A stretch of DNA of 64,000 bases. Source: Kalmusia sp. IMI 367209 (lineage: Eukaryota > Ascomycota > Dothideomycetes > Pleosporales > Didymosphaeriaceae). The stretch spans positions 1,922,001 through 1,986,000 of the forward strand of contig JAPEUQ010000004.1 of assembly GCA_027946365.1 (NCBI GenBank). The letters are read 5' to 3'. The notes under the pieces were generated by a model that was not told the origin of the DNA, ran no database searches, and saw only the letters and a program-made list of their open reading frames with translations. Positions 55,271-64,000 of the stretch are shown piece after piece (positions within the stretch are counted from its first letter, which is position 1; each line of letters starts with the position of its first letter). The position numbers were made by a program, and so were the translations under genes.

Positions 55271-55867
55271 ATGGCAACTCCAACCTGCGTAATCTGCAAT
55301 GGCTCCAACGCCAAATCCTGCTCCTCGTGCCATTCGATTTCTTACTGCTCCCCGGGATGTCAGAAACTCGACTGGGCCCTCCATAAGGCGTTCTGCAAGG
55401 CGTTCACAACCTTGCCCCCGCGACCATCACCATCGCACAAACTCGCAATCCTCTTTCCAGTCAATTTAAAAGACCCACAACTCACCTGGATCAAGTGCGA
55501 ACGACTTGTCAATGATGAAGACGGGAGTGCATGGCAGATGCCAGATACTTAACACCATCTAGAAATCGAGAACCTTGACCCTAAATACCAACATGGCAGA
55601 GAGTTTAAGAACAAAAAGCAGAATTTGCTTCGCGGATTCGATCTCAGCTATACTGTTCAGGTTATTTGTCGGGATACTTTTCCAATGGATGGCTCCACGC
55701 CTAATATTTGTGTTCGACATACCACGAAAGAGCGAATGACACACGATTGGAGGGGACCTATAGTGGCCATCCGTAAGCAGGACACGGCTGTTGACCCTTT
55801 GGTCTATGAGGATATAAGGGCTAGTGATCTTCGAGTTGCGATTGATTATTTTCTCACTTATCTGTGA
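55271..55867 (+). pseudogene. MYND-type zinc-finger protein gene interrupted by an in-frame TAA
   Basis: The first 94 codons encode a MYND finger: CVICNGSNAKSCSSCHSISYC ... CQKLDWALHKAFC, with the C-x2-C-x7-C-x2-C-x4-C-x3-C-x7-H-x3-C spacing complete, then a linker. At 55550..55552 a TAA stops the frame after WQMPDT. The same frame continues open for another 104 codons with family-like content (KKQNLLRGFDLSYTVQVICRD, THDWRGPIVAIRKQ, VYEDIRASDLRVAIDYFL). Fungal MYND proteins of this type usually continue without a break. A single C-to-T change (CAA to TAA) would explain it. It could be a pseudogene, a RIP-type mutation or a sequence error; no intron borders bridge the stop. Confidence 0.72.
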
Positions 55868-56888
55868 ATACCTTTGAAAGTATTCCCTCAAAGTGAGGAC
55901 ACAAGATTTGGACCGCGCGAAAAAGTAGTTCAGGCGATTAGGAATTACTCAATGTAATTGCCGTTCAGCAGAAAAATAGCGCAATGTGACTTGCATAATA
56001 AGTGACTACGTGAGCATCGCTCAATAGTTTTGGTCACAGGTAATGAGTACAGTGTTAGATGGGTCGGTATGTGGTGAATAAGGCTTGCCTAGGATCTGAT
56101 CTAGCGAAGGAATGGGACGATGCGAAGAATTTCTGTGGCAGATAGTAGCATTTGACGGCACCCTGAAAACAATTGACAGCGTTACCAATACTGCGATATT
56201 CGTCGTCACAGACTGGTGTCTCGAAAGAGAAAGAGCCATTGAATAGTATCCTATTTTATATAGCTTTATTTCTTAGCCAGAGGAGGACTTCTGGTATTAT
56301 TATTATAATGATGTCTCGCTACACTATGTCTCATGTGTCTCGCGACACAGCGCGAGACATTAGCGACAATTACGTTACGTGAGCTGGCAGCTTCACTGGA
56401 AAAGTCTGATCACATAGCGGGTCACGCATTCCACACCAACTCGCATCGCCAACAAAAACCTGTATGATGGTGCCCACACCACATTTAAACAGGTGTGTTC
56501 TTTGGTTTTGACGTTGAACAACGAAGTTTCATCTCGCGGGCCATATCCGGCATAGCGTCTCACCCGTGAAGACTGATCGCCCGTTTCAAGTCCGCGACCT
56601 AACGGGGCAAGGGTTAGTCTGGGCATCTGCGACACAAGCTTTCGTTTCGTATGCCTGCTCCGCGCTTGCGCATCCCCGCCTTGACAGCGGCATTTCGTAG
56701 ACGAACCATTGTCAAACAAGTTCAGTTGCAGATCCTTTTGGTGCACCGATGCGATTGAGGAGGCATCATATACGGCGCCGCGCCGTGCTGCCTGATGCTC
56801 GTTAGCTGTGCTCACTTTCCCTTCGTGCCATATTGACATTTTTGTTTGTTTTCTAAAGACCCGGTGTCATTCGTTCCCTTCTTAATAC
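55868..56888. other. Intergenic region, about 1 kb
   Basis: Nothing supportable. A 148-codon minus-strand frame (56393..56839) has no recognised content. It holds the promoter of the UstYa-like gene. Confidence 0.45.
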
Positions 56889-57828
56889 ATGATGATGGAG
56901 CCGCAACATGAATACAAGAATCTCCCTGCGGCCGATCATCACGATGACGACTCTTCGACCGAGGTGGAATCCCTAGTTGGCATGGACAAGCAGTGGGCGG
57001 CAGATACATATGCGAGTAGAGGTCGGAGATCAAAGAGGAATGCTTGTGTTGGGATACTCAAGGCATCGCGGTGGTTCGTGGTCATCTTACTGCAACTCGT
57101 GATCGTTGGGCTGTTGGCAAGAGATCAAGGGATGCTGCGGGAACTTGGACTAGGGGGCAAGAGGAGCAGCAGCGCGATGGAGGTTGGTGGTGATGTCACG
57201 GGATGGGGACCGCACAGTAAGCTATGGACTGAAAGAGAATCAAGTACCACGTTAACATGCCCTAGTTCCTACCCAAGTCACTACATTCAAGATCAATCAA
57301 ACATTCGCACCCATGAACACGTCAGAATTCTTCACGCCTCAGACCCTCCAGGCGTGGAATCAACTCATGCCGAGTAAGCTAGTCCTCATCACTAATCCTG
57401 AATTTTGACTAACATGTTCTACAGAGGGTATGGGATTCCAGTCCATTCCAGACCCCGAAAACTATCACGACCTCCCCACTCCTATTGTCTGGCCAAACCA
57501 GACCGTCTTTACAACCTCTATGACCCATCAACTACACTGCCTCTTCGCCGTTGTCGAGGTCTATTCCGCCATGACCTCGAATCACTCTCTCTGGGATATT
57601 ACCTCCATGCCCGAGGATCATCACTGGCACATGATTCACTGTTTCGACTACATGCGACAGGCTATCCTATGCAGCGCAGATATGAGCATGGAGGGCCTAG
57701 AGACGACATTCCCTGATCACAACGGCGGCAGTGATGGATGGGACAGCAAGCATGTGTGCAGGGATCCGGTAGAAGTAAAGAAGAGGTTGGAGAGTGTGAG
57801 GGCCTATGATGATCAGGAGATCTTCTAG
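56889..57828 (+). CDS. UstYa-like (DUF3328) membrane-anchored oxidase-type protein
   Basis: Exons 56889..57216, 57266..57373 and 57425..57828 give 279 aa; introns are 49 and 51 nt. A cytoplasmic N-terminus is followed by one transmembrane helix (WFVVILLQLVIVGLLA, about residues 57-72), then the luminal domain. Both hallmark motifs are present: HQLHC, and WHMIHCFDYMRQAILC with a following SADMSMEG. UstYa-family proteins catalyse oxidative cyclisation, halogenation or related steps, best known in ribosomal peptide pathways such as ustiloxin and cyclochlorotine, and also occur outside such clusters. There are three in-frame ATGs in a row at the start. The frame is intact. No precursor peptide gene lies next to it. 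Confidence 0.9.
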
Positions 57829-58514
57829 GTAGTTGAGGAGAGCATTGAGCGCAGTGGGTTTCGAAGGAGGTTGCGTGAATACTTCAAATTCTTCTGTATC
57901 TACTACTCCTCCATTTCATGCAATTAAGGTCTCAGATATATGGCAACTTATGGCTCGAAAAGAGTTTTATGATCTTTATTCTCGGAACAGGTCACTAACA
58001 AGAGAGGCGATCTAGCTTTTTGACTTTCGCACGTCACAATAAATAAGCGCACTGTCACGCAGAGGACGATCTCGAGCTAATTTATCAAGATAGCTAAGGA
58101 AGCTAACTGCACACCTGAAATGAATCCCATGCGGCGATCTCCTTCTTGTCTACCGAAGTGTGGTACTTCAAATCTTGCTGCTGAGCCTCATTGCCTTGAG
58201 CGACTACCGCAAAGAGACTACTGCAAAGAGTTCATTCAAAGCACTTAAAACACACATAGTGTGTAGCCCTCTCACGAAGCTTCGCTGAGGCTGTTGTGCA
58301 ACACCATTTTGCACGTCCCTTGGGCACAAAAAGTCACGCACGCACACGGAACACCAACGCAGTGCAACCGCGCACGAACTCGGCGCAGCAATCACAACAC
58401 TAACATGGTGCCTGAATCCCTGGTACATAAGTTTGTTTGCAGGCGCTCATTCATACTCCATGATACCTCCTCATTTCCATTTGTTTCGCGTCGTACAAGA
58501 ATCCAACTTCGACC
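57829..58514. other. Intergenic region, 686 bp
   Basis: Tandem spacer between two plus-strand genes. I looked for a short signal-peptide ORF with repeated Lys-Arg-flanked cores, as expected of a peptide precursor, and found none. Confidence 0.5.
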
Positions 58515-59615
58515 ATGCTTGAGAAAGCTGAGAAGACACCTACAAAAACAGACTCGGAGCTTGAAACATGGAAAGGGTTTCCTCTTGGTTACCCACGAAT
58601 GTCTGAGCGCATAGCAGAGATGCCCGAGACAGGCATCTACCGCCGGTTCGATGCCCTCAACGCGCGCAACCTCTTGTATCTACAGTCTGAGCTGTGCATT
58701 CTTGAGAAAACCCTACACGAGCTAGAGGTCATGGATAATCATGATAAGAGAGGAAATCGCTCAAAGTATGCAACAGACTTCCAGTGGATGCTGGATGATC
58801 CGCCGTGCAATGGCAAAGAACAGCTCATGCTAGTGGAAAAAATACGAAAGAAGCTTTCCCAGTACAGTGAGAAGAATTTCCTTACATCTTGTCCCAAGGT
58901 AAAGATAACAAGATACCTAGTTGCTGTCGGAGACTGCCTCGTGTGCACTACCCACGTATTATTCAGTCCAATTCAAATTTTAAGCTGACCACATGCTGCA
59001 GACAAAGCTCTGATCCAGCACTCTACGCTGCAAAAAGTTAACGCGCCAGATCGCTACGATCTAAGCAACGTCCAGTTCTTTCTATACAGCGATGACATGG
59101 GTGCCAACGAGATGACGGGGGAAGACTCTCTCACCTGGGGCAGTCCTGATGATCCAGACCGCCATGCAAACGATCTCATCGGCCTCAAGCCACGACACAG
59201 AGATGACACGTTTTCTCGTCTAGTGGCCGAGAATGCCGTTCACCTATTCAAGTGTGGCCTTGGCCGCTTCAAGAGGAGAGATAACAATGCTGGAAGGCTC
59301 GTCTACTACGATTCCAACGTAATGAAGATTACGTTTTGGATTACCTCGATCATCGCATCTCTTCTCCCGATAGCTTCAATCTTCGTCTTGATCTCTCTCA
59401 AATCATTGAATGCAAAGCTTGGTACTATTGCGGCATTCAACGTCTTGATGTCGGTCTGCCTGACAGTATTCACGGATGCAAAGAGAACTGATGTTTTCGC
59501 CGTCACTGCTGCGTAAGTTTAGTGCTCAACTTACGAGTCCGATGACCTAATATATAGTGACAGATTTGCGGCGGTACAAGTTGTATTCATTGCGGGAAAC
59601 GAGTGCTTCCACTAG
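58515..59615 (+). CDS. DUF6594 membrane protein
   Basis: Exons 58515..58866, 59002..59512 and 59564..59615 give 304 aa; introns are 135 and 50 nt. Family blocks are GYPRMSERIAEMPETGIYRRFDALNARNLLYLQ, LCILEKTLHELE, YNKALIQHSTL, DLIGLKPRHRDDTFSRLVAENA, and FAAVQVVFIAG at the end. The C-terminal third carries three hydrophobic helices (ITFWITSIIASLLPIASIFVLI, LGTIAAFNVLMSVCLTVFT, FAVTAAFAAVQVVFIAG). DUF6594 proteins are common in filamentous fungi and their role is unknown; some resemble the heterokaryon-incompatibility neighbourhood in distribution, but that is not evidence here. The last exon is 52 nt. Confidence 0.88.
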
Positions 59616-60358
59616 GTCTAAAGTATCATCTGGCTGTGTATTGGAAATAAGTGCTCGCTTTTGGAATCGATAATCGTGTTGTGAAGGAGACTTTTTGTTG
59701 CTGATAGCTGGGTACTTGAAATTGAATTAGGATTCTAGCAGTCTTAGCGTATAGGTTTATGGACAATTTACGATTTATATCAAGCATTTTAGTCGTAAGC
59801 CATGGGATAATACATCTTGTTAAAAGAGAGGCATGGCTTCAAGATCTCATGCGCCGTTGTCATCTCATGTGAAATGTAATCAAGTCATCAGTATAAAAGG
59901 ATTAAATGAGCCACAGACCTCGCTCAAGTCCTGTAATTGTTTTAAGCTTGAAATCAGCTAGAGGCGATACCATTCTCGACAAATAAATGCCTAAAGATGC
60001 TCTTTGTATAGCCTTGGGGTGTGAAATGGTTTGTTTTCTTACTTATGAATGATGAGAGGTGAAAGAGTTGCTGTCCTGAAACAAGTGATGACATATGCCA
60101 CTGCACCTTAGCTGGCGGCGCACTTTCGAGTGCAAACGAGAGTATTCCCAACGAACAACTGGCCTCCATGAGACGATTGATCTCAAGGACTGGTTGCGTA
60201 TGAACGATTTACTAGATTGCTAGCAATTACATGACAGAGCAGATGACTTGGCGTGTGATATTGTGCTTTCACGTTGTTTACGAACGAAACAATCTAGTGT
60301 GCATATAAATCAGCTCCTACAACAACTGCGTAGAACCGTCACCACATTAACCAAGACA
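59616..60358. other. Intergenic region, 743 bp, with TATA element
   Basis: No gene seen. TATAAAT at 60304 lies 55 bp before the next start codon. Confidence 0.45.
60304..60310 (+). promoter_or_regulatory. Possible TATA element of the Cys-rich protein gene
   Basis: TATAAAT begins 55 bp upstream of the start codon at 60359. Motif match only. Confidence 0.4.
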
Positions 60359-60913
60359 ATGACTTCTACAAGCTACCCTTCACGACCTGCCAAGGGGCCC
60401 GTGAAACCCCATCCAAAGCAAAGTAAGGTTATCTTTGATTTCACAGGTACATACACTAAATCATCTACTATAGGCAAAGATAAGAAGAAACAGGGCACTC
60501 AAGACGAAATTAGGCTAAGTAAAGGACAACTGCGCCAAATAGCGCGTCACCTTCAGCGTGGGTGGGTATGTCACAAATCCGATCATTACAAAGCTGGACC
60601 ACGGCAGCGGGGTAATACTTGCTCTTCTCCTTCTTGTGACCACGATGGTTGTAATCATGATTACACAAAGTGCATTAGATGTATCGATGTTGTGGCAGTT
60701 CCGCCAGGTCAAGTGGAGTCGGTGGAATATATCAGCGACCGCTCCGACCTCAACAACGCGTCCAGTGGCTTGACGGGATGGTACTGTAAGACATGCTTCT
60801 GGCACCAGTACGATCCATGTGTAGGCTCTGCAAAGTACTGTGAAGAGTGTCGTGGAATCAAGGAGGATCAATGGGAGTATACGGTAAAGGTGGATCACGG
60901 AAATGGGCAGTAG
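60359..60913 (+). CDS. Cys/His-rich probable zinc-binding protein, 184 aa
   Basis: A single exon. I took the Met at 60359 (MTSTSYPSRPAKG) because it follows the TATA element and the 37 codons before it look untranslated. A polar N-terminus is followed by WVCHKSDHYKAG, CSSPSCDHDGCNHDYTKCIRC, WYCKTCFWHQYDPC and KYCEECRG. The first group follows the W-x-C ... C-x-x-x-x-C-x-H ... C-x-x-C spacing of small fungal zinc-ribbon-like proteins, and a second W-Y-C-x-x-C group repeats it. Two zinc sites are likely. There is no signal peptide or membrane helix. The function is unknown; the family call is tentative. Confidence 0.7.
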   Translation: MTSTSYPSRPAKGPVKPHPKQSKVIFDFTGTYTKSSTIGKDKKKQGTQDEIRLSKGQLRQIARHLQRGWVCHKSDHYKAGPRQRGNTCSSPSCDHDGCNHDYTKCIRCIDVVAVPPGQVESVEYISDRSDLNNASSGLTGWYCKTCFWHQYDPCVGSAKYCEECRGIKEDQWEYTVKVDHGNGQ

Positions 60914-61172
60914 CGAGATTGGAAGATACTGAGTAAGGAGGAAGCATCGCAACAGCATCTGGTGTGTGCGCGGGCAAGCGACTGAGGGGAGCGTTTGCTA
61001 AATAGACTGGAGGTTTTGGTGCCGTAGAAGCTTTCCTCTAGCTCGCGATAGCAGTCATCAAATTCGTGTTTCCCACACTCACCCGACCGGCTATGCATAC
61101 ATATCCATGTGTTCGGACCAAACTGTGGGAGTGAAAAGAAAGTTGGTGTTTGGGAATTATGGGTATTTACTT
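60914..61172. other. Convergent 3' spacer, 259 bp
   Basis: Between the stops of the Cys-rich protein gene and the Zn2Cys6 gene. Nothing else is seen. Confidence 0.4.
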
Positions 61173-62969
61173 TCATGATGCATCAATGCGGTCACTGCCT
61201 TTGCATACATGTATTGGGCTACTTCCTTCCGTCTTTGCATACAGAGAGACGTCGCACAGTTTACATCGTTCTGGGATCGAATAGCCATGTGTTACCATTG
61301 CACGAATCTTTCCGTCCACTTCAAATCCTCCTTTCTCCTCTGCACACATTGCAGCAGCATCCTCCTCTCCGGTGGCCGATGACTTTTCGCCGTAAGTATC
61401 GCCCTGCTCTCCTCCGGAATTTCCCCCATTCACCATACCCTCCTCTTCAACATTGATGATGAACCTGCCTATCGCAATAATCAATAGCGGATCCCACCAA
61501 CACTCCACATGCCATTGCTTCAAGATCTCGATGCCCTGCCAGCGCAACACGCGGTCTCTACATTTTAAGAGCAGTGTGAAAAGTGGAACTACAAGACCCA
61601 GGTCGAGCACGAACAGGCCGGAAAAATAACTCGTTTTTGATCCTGAATTGCGGATCTTAACCACGTCGTTAGCAAGCCTGATCATGGATTTGAAGTCGGG
61701 GATATGCGCATCGTAGAGGATCTCTGATGTGTAGACTAGACCTGCTAGTGTGATCTTCGCGTTCAGGCCTTGGATCTGAAGCATCGTTGCGGTGACGTAT
61801 TCGCGCAGTGTGCTTTTCGTATCTTGCCGTATGCTTAGGAACAGCGGCTCGAAGGCTATGAGCCACCGGCACATCTCAGCGTAGTATTTACTCTGCTCGG
61901 ATCTGACTGCGTCGTTGACGACGAAGCTGGCTGTGTGTATGTTTTCTCCGACGGTAGTGGTTACACTGCCGGGTACTTTTGTCTCGAAGTCGCGAATGAA
62001 AGTGTTGGGCTCGGTGTGCTTCCAGGTTGTAGGAACAAAGTGGCAGCATCGGCGCATGATGACGTGCCAGTACCGCTTTGCTTCGCCCAAGTTCACGAAG
62101 ACTAATGGCATTGTAGCGGCGATTGATGCATCTTCTTCAAGTAATTCTTCGTGCATTGCTACAGTGCGACCGTCATTGACGGTAGCAATCTGGATATCGA
62201 GATTCCGGAAAGCGTCCGCGATATCGTCTTCCATATGTGAAGGACGGTAATCCTGTTGATGATATATCCGCAATCCGTGCTGGGCATGGGTCAAGGCCTT
62301 GTAGCGGTCTCCGCTGTGGGATTCGAAGCACACGATGAGTAAGCATGCGATCAATGCATCTCGCGGACCAGACCCATTATCGATTGCCTGTTGTATCCTC
62401 TTCAGGGCCTTCCCGTACTTCCGATAGGCAAATTGTCGTTGCAATTTTGCGAGGTCCTTCGATTCGTCATCAAGCCCATACTGGCCATCAGCCAATGTAC
62501 GAAGCGATTTATGAAGCGCACCAATAGCTACAACTGCATCTCTTATAAAAACTTCAGAATGGCATCCTTGAAGCATAAGGCGGTTCCACAAGGTCCAGTC
62601 CCATGCACTTTGGAATCCAGAGGTTGTTTCCTGGTGAAAATATCGGAGGTATTGGTTCTCGACATCCGTCTCGCCAGGGAGGATGTGGCTGGGCCGGGCA
62701 ATCGTCAAGCTTGATATATCTTCTGTTTTAGGGAGAAGAATCCTTTCTACTCTCCTCCCAGAACTGGTTACCACCGTAGTACCCGTAACCTTAGGTGTCC
62801 CTGGCGTGTAGTCACACTGGAGCTTGGCTTTGACGCAGCGAAGGCACTGCGGGTGCACCTCGTCGCACTTGACTCGTCTTTGCCTGCATGTGGCACAGCC
62901 TTTCTTCGATCTCTGGTGGCTGGCTCGTTTTCCGGGCTGCATTGCTGGTAGAGGTGCAGGTGGAGACAC
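61173..62969 (-). CDS. Zn2Cys6 transcription factor
   Basis: A single exon of 598 aa (or 589 aa from the Met at 62942). The N-terminal binuclear cluster is complete: C-x2-C-x6-C-x6-C-x2-C-x6-C in CATCRQRRVKCDEVHPQC...CVKAKLQC, preceded by a basic RSKKG. The middle region resembles the fungal regulator domain DUF3468 (YLRYFHQET, WDWTLWNRLMLQGCHSEVFIRDAVVAIGALH, DALIACLLIVCFES). It binds DNA in the nucleus and usually activates nearby or pathway genes. It is divergently paired with the P450 across 360 bp, so direct regulation is plausible. The frame is intact. Confidence 0.93.
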   Translation of the reverse strand: MSPPAPLPAMQPGKRASHQRSKKGCATCRQRRVKCDEVHPQCLRCVKAKLQCDYTPGTPKVTGTTVVTSSGRRVERILLPKTEDISSLTIARPSHILPGETDVENQYLRYFHQETTSGFQSAWDWTLWNRLMLQGCHSEVFIRDAVVAIGALHKSLRTLADGQYGLDDESKDLAKLQRQFAYRKYGKALKRIQQAIDNGSGPRDALIACLLIVCFESHSGDRYKALTHAQHGLRIYHQQDYRPSHMEDDIADAFRNLDIQIATVNDGRTVAMHEELLEEDASIAATMPLVFVNLGEAKRYWHVIMRRCCHFVPTTWKHTEPNTFIRDFETKVPGSVTTTVGENIHTASFVVNDAVRSEQSKYYAEMCRWLIAFEPLFLSIRQDTKSTLREYVTATMLQIQGLNAKITLAGLVYTSEILYDAHIPDFKSMIRLANDVVKIRNSGSKTSYFSGLFVLDLGLVVPLFTLLLKCRDRVLRWQGIEILKQWHVECWWDPLLIIAIGRFIINVEEEGMVNGGNSGGEQGDTYGEKSSATGEEDAAAMCAEEKGGFEVDGKIRAMVTHGYSIPERCKLCDVSLYAKTEGSSPIHVCKGSDRIDAS

Positions 62970-63329
62970 AAGCAGCCGGCTCGCTTACGGAATATGGTGG
63001 CGAGCTCCTGCCACGTAAGATCGTGAAAACGGACCAGTGAGATTCATCGTATGCCCGACGCTCGTTAATATCAACCAATCAGCTCAAATGTATATCTCCT
63101 CGGTCATGTGACTGATCCTACGTCGTGCGAGCTACTCTCATCGTGCGAAATGGAGATTTAGATCTATGATGATGGTCAGGCTAAAGGTGTAATCAGACTT
63201 GGTAAACCTTGTATAAATACTCTAGTCTAATTTGTTCGTGTATTATAAACATGCAAGTTCTCCCAGTTTCTGTATGGAAGCACCAGGGATTTCGCATTCT
63301 TCTTTTCCGCAAAACCCACTTTCTTGAAA
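62970..63329. promoter_or_regulatory. Shared promoter of Zn2Cys6 regulator and P450
   Basis: A 360-bp divergent promoter. A TATAAATA element at 63212..63219 is 118 bp upstream of the P450 start. I did not find a clear inverted CGG pair for a Zn2Cys6 protein. Confidence 0.55.
63212..63219 (+). promoter_or_regulatory. TATA box of the P450 gene
   Basis: TATAAATA lies 118 bp upstream of the P450 start codon, in the divergent promoter shared with the Zn2Cys6 gene. Confidence 0.5.
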
Positions 63330-64000
63330 ATGAATATGATCCTATCCCTTTTAGGCGGCTCCCTCGTTTATGTTATCTACCTTGTATACTACCGCCTATA
63401 CCTCTCCCCCATCGCCAAGTTTCCTGGTCCAAAACTCGCTGCAGCAACCTACTTGTATGAGTTTTATTACGATATCATCCTTGGAGGAAAATATATATGG
63501 AAGGTGAAAGAACTACACGAAAAGTATGGCCCGATTGTCCGCATCAATCCTGGCGGGCTCCACGTCATCGACCCAGCGTTTTGGGATGTCATGTACACTG
63601 CTAGTACAAACAGCAACAGGAGAGACAAGTGGATTTGGGAAACGGAAGGCATCGGTATACCGACGAGCATGCTAGGAACAGCGCCGCATCAACTACACAA
63701 ACAACGAAGAAATGCTGTGAATCCTTTTTTTTCAAAGCAGAACGTGCGGAAGCTGGAGCCTGGGATTGAAGGAGAGGGTGCAGGCTTTGACGAGGCGGCT
63801 CAAGACCTGTGGAGATACCGGAGAGATCATTCAGATGGAATACGCGTTTTCAGCCTTCACTAACGGTTTGTGGTTATGGATACTTTGTGGTAGACATACG
63901 CTGATATTGTACAGATGTTGTGATGCAGTATTGCTTTGATCGGTCAGACCACCACATTGAGGCGCCAGGTTTCGATCCCGCTTATTATAATACATCGTTT
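63330..64000 (+). CDS. Cytochrome P450, N-terminal part, cut by window edge, frame broken
   Basis: Exon 1 63330..63865 and exon 2 from 63915 off the right edge (intron 49 nt, GTTTGT/ACAG). An N-terminal membrane anchor (LSLLGGSLVYVIYLVYYRLYL) is followed by the hinge SPIAKFPGPKLAAAT and the region ELHEKYGPIVRINPGGLHVIDP, then WDVMYT and HKQRRNAVNPFFSKQNVRKLE, all typical of class II fungal P450s. At the CC of 63759-63760 the frame changes; with one base fewer it continues LGLKERVQALTRRL ... MEYAFSAFTN and across the intron to DVVMQYCFDRSDHH. Read literally it ends at 63863. The haem Cys lies outside the window. Substrate unknown; the context suggests secondary metabolism. Confidence 0.85.

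Overview
The window is nuclear DNA of a filamentous ascomycete (Pezizomycotina). The evidence is compact genes on both strands, many introns of 46-75 nt with GTANGT donors, CTNAC-like branch sites and YAG acceptors, and typical families: Fung_rhodopsin 7TM protein, UstYa/DUF3328, DUF6594, Zn2Cys6, PLAC8, AA9 LPMO and PL3 pectate lyase. The secreted plant-wall enzymes fit a plant-associated or saprotrophic Dothideomycete; that lineage call is inference. I reconstructed about 31 protein genes, most as multi-exon models whose summed exon lengths divide by three. I found no rRNA, tRNA, CRISPR array or intact transposon.

Layout. 0-9 kb: a degenerate aspartic-peptidase-like membrane protein running off the left edge, a long GPI-anchored repeat surface protein, and a PL3 pectate lyase. 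9-21 kb: a 713-aa unknown protein with two zinc-cluster-like half motifs, an LRR-like secretory protein, an alpha/beta hydrolase convergent with an FAD monooxygenase, a 7TM protein and an F-box protein. 21-37 kb: mostly housekeeping or general genes (WKF-domain nucleolar-type protein, proteasome alpha-1, a small unknown, a RING protein, another unknown, a PLAC8 protein, a type I membrane protein, and a GrpB-GNAT fusion). 37-42.5 kb is about 5 kb of nearly empty DNA holding one small conserved three-exon gene. 42.5-50 kb: Ten1 (telomere CST complex) head-to-head with Snf7 (ESCRT-III), then a forkhead/FHA factor of Fhl1 type head-to-head with a prolyl-4-hydroxylase-like dioxygenase. 50-64 kb is accessory: a secreted beta-propeller, an AA9 LPMO, a broken MYND gene, a UstYa-like protein, a DUF6594 membrane protein, a Cys-rich zinc protein, and a Zn2Cys6 regulator divergent from a cytochrome P450 that runs off the right edge.

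The strongest unexpected signal is reading-frame damage. The peptidase-like gene, the surface protein (two sites), the gene near 30.8 kb, the forkhead gene (two sites) and the P450 all change frame inside otherwise family-like coding sequence, several at short homopolymers, and the MYND gene has one in-frame TAA. Neighbouring genes are clean. Assembly indels are the simplest explanation for most of these; real pseudogenisation is the alternative and matters most for the accessory genes.

Possible systems: a UstYa/P450/Zn2Cys6 neighbourhood at the right edge, which could be the border of a secondary-metabolite or ribosomal-peptide cluster although I see no precursor peptide, and a hydrolase/FAD monooxygenase/7TM neighbourhood at 14-19 kb. 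Neither is proven by this sequence alone.
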